Source of the DNA: Nostoc edaphicum CCNP1411
GTDB lineage: Bacteria > Cyanobacteriota > Cyanobacteriia > Cyanobacteriales > Nostocaceae
Direction of reading: 5' to 3'
NCBI RefSeq assembly: GCF_014023275.1
Contig: NZ_CP054698.1
Span: 806,001-870,000, forward strand
Length of the DNA: 64,000 nt
The first letter of the stretch is position 1; each line of letters begins with the position of its first letter. A program made the translations under genes and the position numbers. Shown piece by piece: positions 1 through 9,070 of the stretch. The notes under the pieces are model-generated. The model was not told the DNA's origin. It did no database searches and saw only the letters and a list, made by a program, of their open reading frames with translations.

Positions 1-305
1 CGAGGTCCAAATTCACCAATCTTATATCCTTTGAAGCCCAGTTTTTCTTTTAACATTTGTTTATTTTCAGCAGGAATAGAACGAGTCAACTTAACTGTTG
101 CGGGGCGAGATTCCATAAAATCTGGTGGTTGTGGGTAATCATTCTGCCATTCTGGTGCAACTTGGCTAGCGTCCCATTGTGCAGTTGAGGAGTCATAGCG
201 ATAGCCTAAATAATGCCATAGCAACTGATTAACTGTGGCATCATCAAATTTATCTTCAATAATTGCCCAAATCGTTTCTGTATTGAGTGGTGGCAGGTTA
301 GACAT
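1..305 (-). CDS. DUF1823-like conserved cyanobacterial protein (C-terminus cut by window edge)
   Basis: The minus strand is open from an ATG at 305 to the window edge, giving about 101 residues that begin MSNLPPLNTETIW. The composition is typical of a soluble protein, and it resembles the short DUF1823 family of cyanobacteria from memory. The function of that family is unknown. The reading continues beyond base 1, so the C-terminus is missing here only because of the window boundary. The family assignment is recall-based and moderate; that it is a real gene is fairly secure. Confidence 0.65.
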   Translation of the reverse strand, partial: MSNLPPLNTETIWAIIEDKFDDATVNQLLWHYLGYRYDSSTAQWDASQVAPEWQNDYPQPPDFMESRPATVKLTRSIPAENKQMLKEKLGFKGYKIGEFGP

Positions 306-623
306 AAACAGTTCAAAATTACAAGTGGAAAAATTGACTATTAATTAAATTTACAACAATTAGTAGGTAGTAAAAAATACTTTATCACTACCTTGCTGCA
401 ATCCCAAAGATAGGAATAATTTTATTTTTATAATGATCTTTATGATGGAATTAAAGGGAGCCGTCGGCAACCTGTAAAAGAACGTGGTATTCTCTGGAAA
501 CAGCAGTATAAAGAAGAATTACATTTCTATTCTCCTCCTTTGGCAGGCAGGAAATTAGCTAAATACTAAGTCTGCTTGAAGAGATAGGATTTATTAAAAT
601 AGTAAAAGTTTAGGAGTAAACCT
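306..623. other. Intergenic stretch with a start-less coding-like fragment
   Basis: AT-rich spacer of about 320 bases. From 420 to 569 the plus strand is open without any start codon and ends ...SPPLAGRKLAKY. It has the look of a C-terminal fragment of a lost gene, but I cannot assign a family and 50 open codons could be chance. A good Shine-Dalgarno (TAGGAG, 611-616) belongs to the next gene. Confidence 0.3.
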
Positions 624-1244
624 CTGTCTTTACAAGTTATTACCGTTCCTAGAGCCACTTCTCAACCCCCCGCAGGTTTAATTGTTACTTTGCATGGTTG
701 GGGAGCTAATGCTGAAGATGTAGCATCATTGTTACCCTTGCTCAACTTACCTGATTACCAGTTTGTATTACCCAATGCACCTTATCCTTATCCCTATTCC
801 CCTGTAGGGAGGGCATGGTATGACCTGCGGGTGGAAAATATGTATGAAGGGTTGGTAGAAAGTCGGCAACTGTTAACAGATTTTTTGGAATCTTTAGAAA
901 GTACCACTGGCGTACCTTTATCACGCACCATTTTATGTGGATTTTCTCAAGGTGGGGCAATGACTTTAGATGTCGGATCAAAATTACCCCTAGCAGGTTT
1001 AGCTGTCATGAGTGGGTATTTACATCCTGATGCCCTAACAGCAGCGAAAAGTGGGATTCCACCGATTTTAATCAGCCACGGGAGATATGATGAAGTTGTA
1101 CCCCTAAAAGCTGCTTTGAAGGCACGAGAAACTGTACAGTCTCTAGGAGTGGCGGTGGAATATCACGAATTTGACATGGGGCATGAAATAAATCCACAAA
1201 CGTTAGAGGTGCTACGAAATTTCGTTGTAAATCTAATTGGCTAG
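624..1244 (+). CDS. Alpha/beta hydrolase, phospholipase/carboxylesterase (acyl-protein-thioesterase-like) family
   Basis: A serine hydrolase of the carboxylesterase/thioesterase family, likely cytosolic. The catalytic triad is visible: nucleophile Ser in GFSQGG, Asp in HGRYDEVVP, and His in MGHEI near the C-terminus. An HGWG oxyanion-hole motif follows the first strand. An initiator limited to ATG/GTG/TTG would put the start at TTG 690, which removes the first beta strand. The frame stays open upstream and encodes LSLQVITVPRATSQPP, and a CTG at 624 sits 7 nt after TAGGAG. I therefore propose CTG as start, giving 206 residues. The substrate is unknown; cyanobacterial members are usually annotated only by fold. 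Confidence 0.8.
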   Translation: MSLQVITVPRATSQPPAGLIVTLHGWGANAEDVASLLPLLNLPDYQFVLPNAPYPYPYSPVGRAWYDLRVENMYEGLVESRQLLTDFLESLESTTGVPLSRTILCGFSQGGAMTLDVGSKLPLAGLAVMSGYLHPDALTAAKSGIPPILISHGRYDEVVPLKAALKARETVQSLGVAVEYHEFDMGHEINPQTLEVLRNFVVNLIG

Positions 1245-1397
1245 TCAGAATTACGAATTTTTTATAAATTCTGGTATAAATGCTAAAAATCTCACGAAAT
1301 GAATCACCTCTAATGAGTAATATATATAGGGTGGCTGCGTTCAGCGCAACTTAACCCATGCTGAAAGTGCGTGCTGCATAAGGGAGGGGCAAACATT

Positions 1398-1610
1398 ATG
1401 ACAACTCTAAGCATTTCCAGGAAAGAAATTGCTGCCATAACTGCGGCAGAGGTAGAAGAACTGGCTACACGTTTGGAGCTAGACAATTATAGTAATGCTT
1501 TTGAGGGTTTAAATGATTGGCATCTATTGCGAGCGATCGCATTTCAGCGTCCAGAGTTAGTTGAACCCTATATCTACCTCTTAGACTTGGAAGCCTACGA
1601 TGAAGCGTAG
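1398..1610 (+). CDS. Small conserved cyanobacterial protein, DUF2555-like
   Basis: A 70-residue acidic protein beginning MTTLSISRKEIAA. The ATG at 1398 is preferred over the one at 1371 because a strong GGGAGGGG ribosome-binding site lies just before it. Sequence features are an N-terminal segment, a central NDWHLLRAIAF helix and an acidic C-terminus. It resembles the DUF2555 family from memory; no enzymatic motif is visible. It lies about 90 bases upstream of coaBC, separated by a palindromic repeat, so it is probably not in the same operon. Role unknown. Confidence 0.7.
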   Translation: MTTLSISRKEIAAITAAEVEELATRLELDNYSNAFEGLNDWHLLRAIAFQRPELVEPYIYLLDLEAYDEA

Positions 1611-1624
1611 TTGAGAGTTAGGAG

Positions 1625-1644
1625 AGACGCGATTAATCGCGTCT
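1625..1644. repeat. 20-bp perfect palindrome of the GAGACGCGAT family
   Basis: AGACGCGATTAATCGCGTCT is a perfect palindrome, flanked by GTTAGGA heptamers. The same core recurs at 7381-7412, twice at about 35446-35515, and at 51431-51459, so it is a dispersed palindromic repeat of this genome. Confidence 0.85.
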
Positions 1645-1703
1645 GTACAGGAGTTAGGAGTTATAAATTAATATTCGTAACTACTTAGTCCTAACTTTTT
1701 ACC

Positions 1704-2921
1704 ATGACTAATCCAAAATTTAACAGGGTTCTAATAGGTGTAGGTGGCGGTATCGCCGCCTACAAAATTTGTGAATTGGTTTCGACGCTGTTTAAAACTG
1801 GGGTGGAGGTTCGAGTCATCCTCACCCGTTCGGCGCAAGAATTTATCACGCCTCTGACAATAGCCACTCTATCCCGTCATCCCGCCTACACCGATGATGA
1901 TTTCTGGAAACCAATTCACTCTCGTCCGTTGCATATTGAATTGGGTGAATGGGCAGATGTCATGGTAATTGCTCCTTTGACGGCTAATACATTAGCAAAG
2001 TTAGCCTACGGGATGGCGGATAATTTACTCACAAATACCGTGCTGGCTTCTACTTGTCCCGTGCTGGTAGCACCCGCAATGAATACCGATATGTGGGAAC
2101 AGCTATCAGTGCAGCGAAATTGGCGACAGCTATTGATCGATAGTCGATATCATGGGATGAATACAGCATCAGGATTATTAGCGTGCGATCGCATCGGTGC
2201 TGGTAGATTAGCAGAACCTCCAGAAATATTCGCTCACATCCAATCGTTGTTACACACTCAAGGTAAACGAGATTTAGTCGGTAAACGAGTGTTAATTAGC
2301 GCCGGGGGAACGCGAGAGTATCTTGACCCAGTGCGGTTTATTGGTAATCCTTCCACAGGTAAAATGGGATTAGCTTTAGCGCAAGCAGCACTTCACCGAG
2401 GCGCAAACGTTACTTTGGTACATGGCCCAGCTAATTGGGATGTACCATTAGGAGTACAAGGGATTCCCGTCATTAGTGCAGAGCAAATGCAGCACATCAT
2501 GGTGGAATGTTTACCCAACGCTGATATCATTGTGATGTCAGCAGCCGTCGCAGATGTGAAGCCAAAAGATTATAGTACAGAAAAATTGCCCAAGCGATCG
2601 CTCCCCCAAGCTTTACCTTTGGAACCCGTACCCGATATAGTCGCCCAATTAGCACAACTTAAGCAGCCGCATCAGATGTTAATTGGTTTTGCAGCACAAA
2701 CTGGCGATATTGTCAAGCCCGCATTAGAAAAATTACAGAATAAAAAATTAGATGCGATCGTTGCTAACCCCATCGATCAACCTGATAGTGGTTTTGGTAG
2801 CGATAATAATCAAGCGATATTTTTAGATAGCCAAGGAAATCAGGTAGAAATTGCACCTTGTTCTAAATTAGAAATGGCGCATCAATTATTTGATTTTCTT
2901 TCCATAGTCTCAAACAGATGA
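1704..2921 (+). CDS. coaBC: Bifunctional phosphopantothenoylcysteine decarboxylase / phosphopantothenate-cysteine ligase
   Basis: A 405-residue bifunctional enzyme of coenzyme A biosynthesis. It joins phosphopantothenate to cysteine (CoaB) and decarboxylates the product (CoaC, FMN-dependent). The N-terminal flavoprotein domain (about 1-190) shows [10 protein letters not shown], the PAMNTDMW substrate-binding signature and [13 protein letters not shown] containing the expected Cys. The C-terminal ligase domain (about 195-400) shows [17 protein letters not shown] followed by STGKMG, and the Lys-bearing EKLPKR loop. Full length for the family. Its stop overlaps the next gene start by four bases (ATGA), implying translational coupling. 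Confidence 0.97.
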   Translation: MTNPKFNRVLIGVGGGIAAYKICELVSTLFKTGVEVRVILTRSAQEFITPLTIATLSRHPAYTDDDFWKPIHSRPLHIELGEWADVMVIAPLTANTLAKLAYGMADNLLTNTVLASTCPVLVAPAMNTDMWEQLSVQRNWRQLLIDSRYHGMNTASGLLACDRIGAGRLAEPPEIFAHIQSLLHTQGKRDLVGKRVLISAGGTREYLDPVRFIGNPSTGKMGLALAQAALHRGANVTLVHGPANWDVPLGVQGIPVISAEQMQHIMVECLPNADIIVMSAAVADVKPKDYSTEKLPKRSLPQALPLEPVPDIVAQLAQLKQPHQMLIGFAAQTGDIVKPALEKLQNKKLDAIVANPIDQPDSGFGSDNNQAIFLDSQGNQVEIAPCSKLEMAHQLFDFLSIVSNR

Positions 2922-3706
2922 GACAACTAGCAACCGAGTCACCATCCACTTGGCGTTTCATCCCGATGCTTCAGACATCAGGAGCAGTGCAAATGGCTAT
3001 CGATGCTTGGTTGTTCAAGCAATTTGAAAAGGGACAGCACCAACCTATCCTGCGTTTTTATACCTGGTATCCTTATGCGCTCTCCTTGGGACATCTGCAA
3101 AAACAATGGCCTGCCGAGTGGCATAATCTGATTTACCAGGGAAAGGGACTCGATCTAGTTCGTCGGCCAACGGGAGGTAGAGCTGTTCTCCATCAAGGAG
3201 ATTTAAGCTACGCCCTGATTACCTCAGCTAGTACTGGAAAAAGCTGGGGTACTTATGAAAAAATCTGTAACTTTTTGATCCAAGGCTGGCAAACCTTGGG
3301 TATTGAGTTAAATTATGGTTCTGCTGGACGGGGTTACATTCACAATCCCAGTTGCTTCAATACAGCAACAGCCGCAGACTTGGTAACTGCCGATGGTAGT
3401 AAATTCATTGGTAGTGCCCAACGCAAAGGAAGAAATACCATTCTTCAACATGGCTCGATGATTTTGTCTACAGACAAAGGTTTATTTCAGGAAATCTTTG
3501 AACAACCAGCACCGTGGAATACCTCACTTTGCAACACACAGGAACAGGATGATTGGATTGCAAAAATTGTGGATACACTGACAGAGACGGCAAAACAGTA
3601 CTTTGGTATAGAACTAGTTACCCAACCATTCACTGATCTCGAATGGCAAGATATCCTGAAATTGCGATCGCTTTATGAGGTGCGATTGCCTGTTCCCAAA
3701 CTTTAG
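2918..3706 (+). CDS. Lipoate-protein ligase A / BPL_LplA_LipB family protein
   Basis: A 262-residue member of the biotin/lipoate protein ligase superfamily. The diagnostic substrate loop [11 protein letters not shown], followed by DLSYAL, and the lysine motif [14 protein letters not shown] are present, so the catalytic core is intact. It lacks the long C-terminal accessory domain of E. coli LplA. It may therefore be an octanoyl/lipoyl transferase or a salvage ligase for pyruvate dehydrogenase E2 and glycine-cleavage H protein. It overlaps coaBC by ATGA, so the two are probably co-transcribed. Confidence 0.87.
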   Translation: MRQLATESPSTWRFIPMLQTSGAVQMAIDAWLFKQFEKGQHQPILRFYTWYPYALSLGHLQKQWPAEWHNLIYQGKGLDLVRRPTGGRAVLHQGDLSYALITSASTGKSWGTYEKICNFLIQGWQTLGIELNYGSAGRGYIHNPSCFNTATAADLVTADGSKFIGSAQRKGRNTILQHGSMILSTDKGLFQEIFEQPAPWNTSLCNTQEQDDWIAKIVDTLTETAKQYFGIELVTQPFTDLEWQDILKLRSLYEVRLPVPKL

Positions 3707-3945
3707 CTTATGTAGACAATACGTAGAAAGCCAATTCTTTTTGAGTCAAATAGCTGTACAGCGTAGTTTTGCAGTGCAAATGAAAATGCTAGAGCATAAG
3801 AGCAAATCTCACCCCAGAACAAGCCCAATAGCTGGGAAAGGAAACTACTACTTTCAATTGGGTATAACCCGTATGGTCTATGGCTTTAAGTCACTTCTAT
3901 AGATTTTACAATATAAGTAAGACTTAAAAATAACGCTTCAATTAT

Positions 3946-4302
3946 ATGAAAATACTCTCATCAGAGCTAGTCCATTTGGGATTTGGCAAATATGTGCGTT
4001 CTGACCAAGTAACAGCAGTTATACCAATAGAAGAGGAGCGAGGCCCAGGGCGACGAACCTTTGTTCACATTCAAGGGCAAAGCGATCCAATTATCGCCTC
4101 TCGCGCTGAAGATACCATCGTCCGTGATTTAGTACAGGAACCACGCGAGGTTACTCAAGCCCGTCAGCAGCAAGAAATTCTTCAAGATTTATTGGTAAAT
4201 CTAGGTAATGTTAATTCGACTGTGCGACGAATTAGCCGTGATGAAGGCACTTTGGATCTTGATTTGTTAGAGCGACGACTTAAGCAAGTCCTTGAAAATT
4301 AA
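3946..4302 (+). CDS. RemA/DUF370-like small regulator
   Basis: A 118-residue protein with an N-terminal LVHLGFGKYVRSDQVTAVIP segment. This resembles the IGFGN-type opening strand of RemA/DUF370 proteins, which are DNA-binding regulators of matrix and osmoprotection genes in Bacillus. The C-terminal half is longer and helical (about 65-118), which RemA lacks. It lies 38 bases upstream of a radical SAM gene on the same strand, so the two likely form an operon. The RemA link is my inference from a short motif, and the function in cyanobacteria is not established. Confidence 0.6.
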   Translation: MKILSSELVHLGFGKYVRSDQVTAVIPIEEERGPGRRTFVHIQGQSDPIIASRAEDTIVRDLVQEPREVTQARQQQEILQDLLVNLGNVNSTVRRISRDEGTLDLDLLERRLKQVLEN

Positions 4303-4340
4303 TTGCAGAAGTCAGCAAACTTTCATAACGGAGAACGATA

Positions 4341-5429
4341 TTGCTGAATACAATTACAGACCAGGTTTCAGGATCAGATACACAAACAAGATCACCAAGG
4401 TTGTGGATACCTGAACGGGTACTGTTTACACCTGCTGCCCTAGATGAGGATTGGGGGCAGCAGATTCTTGCACGTGTGCAGTCACTCAACTTACCAATAG
4501 AAGAATTATCACAGAATCGCCTGAAGGGACTGCGCGGTGAGTCTGAGCGGGATACTTACAATATCGCCAAGCGTACCTTAGCGGTGGTTACTGCACCACC
4601 CAGTTCTTTGAAACTGAGTCCTATTCCACCTTCTGCGGATTGGCAGTTTCACCTTGCCGAAGGTTGTCCGGCTCATTGTCAATATTGCTACCTAGCTGGT
4701 AGCTTGTCGGGGCCACCTGTTATCCGCGTTTTTGCTAACTTACCGCAGATATTAGAGAACTTAGCTAACTATGAGCAACAGGGAGAAACCACGAGTTATG
4801 AAGTTAGCTGTTACACAGACCCATTGGGTATTGAGCATTTAACTGGAAGTCTTGCTGAATGTATCCGTTACTTTGGCACTCGTCCCAATGCACATCTACG
4901 TTGGGTATCGAAGTTTGATGCTGTGGATGGATTACTCGACCTACCACACAATGGGCATACTCGCTGTCGAATGAGCGTTAATGCTGCACCGATTTCTGGC
5001 AAATTTGAAGGTGGCACAGCATCCGTAGCATCCAGACTTAATGCATTGCGACGGTTGGCGTTACCACAAGAGCATGGCGGTGGCGGTTATCCAGTAGGTT
5101 TGGTGATCGCACCAATTATGCCGATAGACGATTGGCAAATGCACTATAGTTATTTATTTGACCAGATAAACGAGGCACTGGATTTTGACTGTAACCTTAC
5201 TTTTGAGTTAATCTCGCATCGATTCACACCTGGGTCAAAAGAAGTTTTACAAACTTGGTATCCGCAATCAAAATTAGAGATGGATGAGGCAAAACGCAGC
5301 GTCAAGCGTAATAAGTTTGGTGGGACGAAGTACGTTTACGATAAGGACATAATGAAGGCGTTGCGTTGCTTTTTTGAGAGTGAGATTAGTAGGCGCTTTC
5401 CAAATGCTGAAATTCTTTATTGGACTTAG
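4341..5429 (+). CDS. Spore-photoproduct-lyase-like radical SAM protein
   Basis: A 362-residue radical SAM protein. The [4Fe-4S] motif CPAHCQYCYL is present (Cys 109, 113, 116). The context EGCPAHCQYCYL, a downstream SCYTDPLGIEHLTGSL and the C-terminal FGGTKYVYDK match the SPL (spore photoproduct lyase) family, which cleaves 5'-linked thymine dimers in spores. Cyanobacteria do not sporulate, so the substrate here is open: a DNA lesion is possible but unproven. The start is a TTG at 4341 after GGAGAACG; no upstream ATG is in frame close by. It follows the RemA-like gene and ends before a strong terminator. Confidence 0.82.
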   Translation: MLNTITDQVSGSDTQTRSPRLWIPERVLFTPAALDEDWGQQILARVQSLNLPIEELSQNRLKGLRGESERDTYNIAKRTLAVVTAPPSSLKLSPIPPSADWQFHLAEGCPAHCQYCYLAGSLSGPPVIRVFANLPQILENLANYEQQGETTSYEVSCYTDPLGIEHLTGSLAECIRYFGTRPNAHLRWVSKFDAVDGLLDLPHNGHTRCRMSVNAAPISGKFEGGTASVASRLNALRRLALPQEHGGGGYPVGLVIAPIMPIDDWQMHYSYLFDQINEALDFDCNLTFELISHRFTPGSKEVLQTWYPQSKLEMDEAKRSVKRNKFGGTKYVYDKDIMKALRCFFESEISRRFPNAEILYWT

Positions 5430-5475
5430 TAGACCACTTCGCTCAAATACAGTTTGAGCAAATTAATTATTGGGC

Positions 5476-5506
5476 AAGAGAGCGATCGCAATGATCGCTC
5501 TCTTTT
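5476..5506 (+). terminator. Rho-independent terminator after the radical SAM gene
   Basis: A 12-bp perfect stem (5476-5487 with 5493-5504) with a 5-nt loop GCAAT and a TTTT run, 46 bases after the stop codon. The stem contains GCGATC, so HIP1 sites have been recruited into it. Confidence 0.85.
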
Positions 5507-5626
5507 CAGGTTGCTCAAAAGCTGGTGGGTTAAGGCTTTACCGAAACCCTACTTAAGATTTACTTTATAAATATAAATGGTGTCTTACCCTTAAAACCTA
5601 GTGGTCTGTCCCAAAAGTTTTGATGA

Positions 5627-5689
5627 GTTCGTAGTAAGCACTTCAGTGCTTAAAAATCCAGGACTAAAGTCCTGACTACGAACTTTTTT
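5627..5689. repeat. Palindromic GTTCGTAGT element followed by T-run
   Basis: Outer arms GTTCGTAGT (5627-5635) and ACTACGAAC (5675-5683) enclose two smaller stem-loops (AAGCACTTCAGTGCTT and AGGACTAAAGTCCT), followed by TTTTTT. It has the form of a cyanobacterial MITE/REP-like dispersed element and could also act as a terminator. The surrounding 5430-5824 spacer holds no other feature that I can support. Confidence 0.7.
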
Positions 5690-5824
5690 ACCCTTCGCCT
5701 GGGTTTGGCTACGCCCACTAAAAGCCGGATAATTTGGGCAGATTACAGGCGGCGTTATACATTAATAAGTGTATCTGCAATACCGGACTTGTTCTGGCTT
5801 AGTCTCAATAGCAAAGGTTTGGAG

Positions 5825-7306
5825 ATGTTTACTTTATCAGAAACTTCTATCCTGGCAGCAATCCTACTGTTAGCTTTAGGCATTTTGGGCTGGGGCTTTT
5901 ATCGCGCCAGACCTTTTGGTAAGCTGGGAATCTTAGCCTGGTTACAGTCGGTGGTGTTGATGACTCCCTGGCTTCTATTTTTTGGATTGTTTGCCGCAGG
6001 GATTTACGTCAACATAGCGGGTATATTGTTCTTAATAGTGACTTCCGCTGGATTGTACATCTACTTGGGCAGACAGTTACGCGCAGCTGGGCAAGATGAC
6101 ATCCTTAAGCAACGCGCAACAGAAAGGCTTGCTGCTGCTTCCTTAATTGAAGCAAATTCCCCACAACCAACAGCAGCAGAACAAAAAGCGGAGATTCCGC
6201 CAATACCGGAAGATGACTTGAATGCAATTAAAGGTATTTTCGGTATCGATACGTTTTTTGCCACAGAAACCATCGCCTACCAAGATGGAGCCATTTTCAA
6301 AGGCAATTTGCGAGGAGAACCAGAAGAGACTCACAACCGTCTAACGGCAAGTTTACGGCAACGCCTTGGTGATCAATATCGCCTGTTTTTAGTGGAAAAT
6401 ACAGATGGCAGACCAGTAGTGATTGTCCTGCCGAGCCGCAATGATCCCCGTCCGCTTCAGTTATCGCAAAAAGTCTTTGCAGGTATTCTGTTGGTAGCGA
6501 CCATTGCCACAAGTTTAGAAGCTGCGGGATTACTGCTGAATTTTGATTTCTTTGGCAATCCAGCGCGGTTTCAAGAAGCTTTGCCCATAGGCGCTGGAAT
6601 ATTTTCGATTTTAGTCGCTCACGAAATTGGTCATTGGTTACTTGCGCGGCGTCACCAAATCCGCCTTAGCTGGCCTTTCTTTCTACCCGCAGTGCAAATT
6701 GGCTCTTTTGGTGCAATTACCCGCTTTGAATCTTTGTTGCCCAACCGCAAGGTATTATTTGATATCGCCTTAGCAGGGCCAGCCGCAGGTGGAATTGTTT
6801 CTTTGTTAATGCTAGTGACAGGCTTGCTGCTTTCCCACCCAGGTAGCTTATTTCAATTGCCCAATCAGTTTTTCCAAGGGTCAATTTTGGTGGGAAGTTT
6901 GGCACGAGTAGTCCTTGGTTCGGCTTTACAGTCATCCCTGGTAAGTGTTCATCCTTTAGTGATAATTGGTTGGCTGGGGTTAATTATCACGGCTTTGAAC
7001 TTAATGCCCGCAGGACAACTAGATGGTGGCCGGATTGTTCAGGCGATTTACGGACGCAAAACCGCAGGACGGGCAACGATCGCAACTTTAATTTTACTGG
7101 CGCTAGTGTCCCTTGGTAATATGATTGCCATGTACTGGGCGATCGTCATTTTCTTTTTGCAACGAGATCAAGAACGCCCCAGCTTGAATGAAATTACTGA
7201 ACCCGATGATGCTAGAGCTGCTTTGGGTCTTTTGGCTCTATTCTTGATGATTACCACACTTCTACCCTTAACTCCCGGCTTGGCTGGACGTTTGGGAATA
7301 GGATAG
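5825..7306 (+). CDS. Site-2 protease family metalloprotease, EGY-like
   Basis: A 493-residue polytopic membrane protease. The zinc motif HEIGH (His266, Glu267, His270) lies in a transmembrane segment, and NLMPAGQLDGG (Asp400) supplies the third ligand. A GNLRG motif near residue 160 and a soluble N-terminal domain after two membrane helices match the plastid/cyanobacterial EGY group of S2P homologues rather than the PDZ-bearing RseP group. The ATG at 5825 is preferred to the upstream TTG (5705), because the extra residues look non-native and the membrane segment begins just after it. The substrate is unknown, probably a membrane-tethered regulator or protein-quality target. Confidence 0.88.
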   Translation: MFTLSETSILAAILLLALGILGWGFYRARPFGKLGILAWLQSVVLMTPWLLFFGLFAAGIYVNIAGILFLIVTSAGLYIYLGRQLRAAGQDDILKQRATERLAAASLIEANSPQPTAAEQKAEIPPIPEDDLNAIKGIFGIDTFFATETIAYQDGAIFKGNLRGEPEETHNRLTASLRQRLGDQYRLFLVENTDGRPVVIVLPSRNDPRPLQLSQKVFAGILLVATIATSLEAAGLLLNFDFFGNPARFQEALPIGAGIFSILVAHEIGHWLLARRHQIRLSWPFFLPAVQIGSFGAITRFESLLPNRKVLFDIALAGPAAGGIVSLLMLVTGLLLSHPGSLFQLPNQFFQGSILVGSLARVVLGSALQSSLVSVHPLVIIGWLGLIITALNLMPAGQLDGGRIVQAIYGRKTAGRATIATLILLALVSLGNMIAMYWAIVIFFLQRDQERPSLNEITEPDDARAALGLLALFLMITTLLPLTPGLAGRLGIG

Positions 7307-7309
7307 ATA

Positions 7310-7380
7310 GTGCTGAGTGCTGAGTGCTGAGTGCTGAGTGCTGAGTGCTAAGTTAGGAGTTAGGAGTTAGGAGTTAGGAG
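7310..7380. repeat. Heptanucleotide STRR tract
   Basis: Five GTGCTGA units and one GTGCTAA, followed by four GTTAGGA units, starting three bases after the protease gene. Similar heptamer tracts occur at 20708-20800, 31980-32056, 33210-33241, 54163-54336 and 60413-60458. Confidence 0.95.
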
Positions 7381-7417
7381 TTGTAGAGACGCGAGTAATC
7401 GCGTCTCTACAACTCCT
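7376..7417. repeat. 19-bp perfect inverted repeat (GAGACGCGA family), possible bidirectional terminator
   Basis: Arms 7376-7394 and 7399-7417 are perfectly complementary around a GTAA loop. The element sits between convergent genes, the S2P protease and the GHL10 hydrolase whose stop is at 7424. It may stop transcription from both sides, though no long T-run is present. The core matches the palindrome at 1625. Confidence 0.8.
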
Positions 7418-7423
7418 ACCTTT

Positions 7424-8680
7424 CTACGGTTTCCAACCTGCAAGCAGATTCGGGTAAGTCGTTGGTGTGGGGAAAATTTTCTGGAAGGCGAGTTGACGCT
7501 CTTGAGGCTTTTCTTTGCTCATGTTCCAGAGGGTTTCATAGAAAAAGAAAGAGACTCCGGCAAAATTGCGATCGCGTGCTTTTTGCACTTGTGTCTGAAT
7601 CTGCTGCATCGGTACAGACCGATTTTTCAACCCAGCTAAAATGCCGATACTGACCGGAATATGACGCTGTGCGGCTTTTACTTCTGGGTATTCTAATTCC
7701 TTAACAAAAACATTTAAATCATCACGATAGATTTGCAAAACCAAATCTTCAACAATTCCCATCCGTTCCCACTTTTGCCAGTCTGCTAAAAAGTATTCGT
7801 AGGAAAAACGTTGAGGATTAGGAGCAACGGAAACCAGGCAATTTTTTTTGGTAGCTTTAATAGCTGTAAATACCCGTTTCATAAAGTCGGTGATTTTGTT
7901 CGCTCTCCAGCGCACCCATTCTGGATCTTTAGAGTTTTTGGAGGGAGCTTTACCACGGTGTTCTTTTTTGTAAAGCGCCACCGTATAAGCATCGTATCCT
8001 AATTCTGATGGTAAGCCAAAATGGTCATCAAATTGAATACCGTCAATATTGTAGTTTCTGACAATTTCAACGATTAAATCTTGAATAAATTGTTGTACCT
8101 CTGGGCGAAAGGGATTTAACCAAACACGATTATGTGTGCCTTCTTTGATAATCCGCGTCCCATCACTCTTACTGGTGAGCCATTGGGGACGATTTTTAGC
8201 TAATAGAGAATCCGCTGGTGCCATGAAGCCAAATTCAAACCAGGGAATCACTGTTAACCCTTTTTGATGTCCTACATCGACAATTTCTTTGAGGATATCT
8301 CGCCCTTGGAGTCCGGGTGTGGGATCGAGCGATCGCCCGATGACTTTTTGGGCAACTTTGCTAGGATACAATGTATATCCCCAATTCCAAACTGCTGAAT
8401 ATATGGTGTTAAAATTGAGTTCATCAAGGCGTTGTAAAGATCCCTTGAGGCGATCGCGCTCAAATAACACATCACTATCAATATTTGTTAACCACACCCC
8501 CCTTAACTCAGATGTGGGCGTTTGTGGCAGATTAATTTGAGCGTTCAAGGGGAACGATAGCATCACCGTAGCTACCACGCTCAAGGTAAGCATAACGGCA
8601 AATAACCCCGACTTTCTGCTTTGGCGAATATTCCACCAAGAAGGAAACTCAACACACCACTTTATAAACCTTTTCATCAT
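7424..8680 (-). CDS. Family 10 glycosyl hydrolase-like (GHL10/DUF187) exported protein
   Basis: A 418-residue protein with an N-terminal hydrophobic segment (about 24-46, ending FPLNAQ) that acts as a signal peptide or anchor. The (beta/alpha)8 GHL10 domain starts at TSELRGVWLTNIDSDVLF and includes VIPWFEFGFMAP, HNRVWLNPFRPEVQQF and NIDGIQFDDHFGLP, a typical acidic active-site strand. The FDD and WFE acidic residues are the likely catalytic pair. GHL10 proteins are thought to act on cell-wall or envelope polysaccharides; the actual substrate is unknown. It is monocistronic on the minus strand. Confidence 0.88.
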   Translation of the reverse strand: MMKRFIKWCVEFPSWWNIRQSRKSGLFAVMLTLSVVATVMLSFPLNAQINLPQTPTSELRGVWLTNIDSDVLFERDRLKGSLQRLDELNFNTIYSAVWNWGYTLYPSKVAQKVIGRSLDPTPGLQGRDILKEIVDVGHQKGLTVIPWFEFGFMAPADSLLAKNRPQWLTSKSDGTRIIKEGTHNRVWLNPFRPEVQQFIQDLIVEIVRNYNIDGIQFDDHFGLPSELGYDAYTVALYKKEHRGKAPSKNSKDPEWVRWRANKITDFMKRVFTAIKATKKNCLVSVAPNPQRFSYEYFLADWQKWERMGIVEDLVLQIYRDDLNVFVKELEYPEVKAAQRHIPVSIGILAGLKNRSVPMQQIQTQVQKARDRNFAGVSFFFYETLWNMSKEKPQERQLAFQKIFPTPTTYPNLLAGWKP

Positions 8681-8789
8681 TTGGTTACAGACATCATCAA
8701 ATTATGAACGATCAGCATAAATAGCGATCGTTTCGATTGTAAGCGCTAAAACAATCGTCATGAACTGCATACACCAGAAAACATGAAAG

Positions 8790-9070
8790 AGAGAGTGTGG
8801 ACTGGGGATCGTCAATCTTGCCCTTGCCAATCCCAGCTATCAGCCAGTGATTGTCAATTATAATACGAGCGATCGCACTGCGAAAGTTTCTGACTCTGAT
8901 AACAATTTTAGGATGAGAACAATCATTTTCAATCCTAGTGAAATCTTGAAAACTATTAGCTTTGGCATCAGAGGTGATAGAAAACTACTTGAAGCCGACA
9001 AGACATTTTTTGTTAATCTCTATGATGCGACAAATGCTGCGATCGCTAATAACTCTAAATCTCAATATAA
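8790..9070 (+). pseudogene. Decayed Calx-beta domain fragment
   Basis: The open frame reads NLALANPSYQPVIVNYNTS followed by FNPSEILKTISF and EADKTFFVNLYDATNAAIANN. It aligns clearly with the Calx-beta repeats of the two downstream giant genes (VDYNTSNDTAIAG, FNPGVISQTITV, FFVNLTNPTNASISDN). There is no proper start, DUF4347 domain or RTX tail. It is best read as the remnant of a third copy of the family. Confidence 0.7.

Noticed and set aside
3675..3902. 75-codon frame after the lipoate-ligase gene
   Set aside because: Overlaps the end of the real gene in another frame, has no ribosome-binding site and no recognisable protein character.
7310..7380. Heptamer tract as possible CRISPR or iteron origin
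   Set aside because: Units are contiguous 7-mers without spacers and recur around the window as STRRs.
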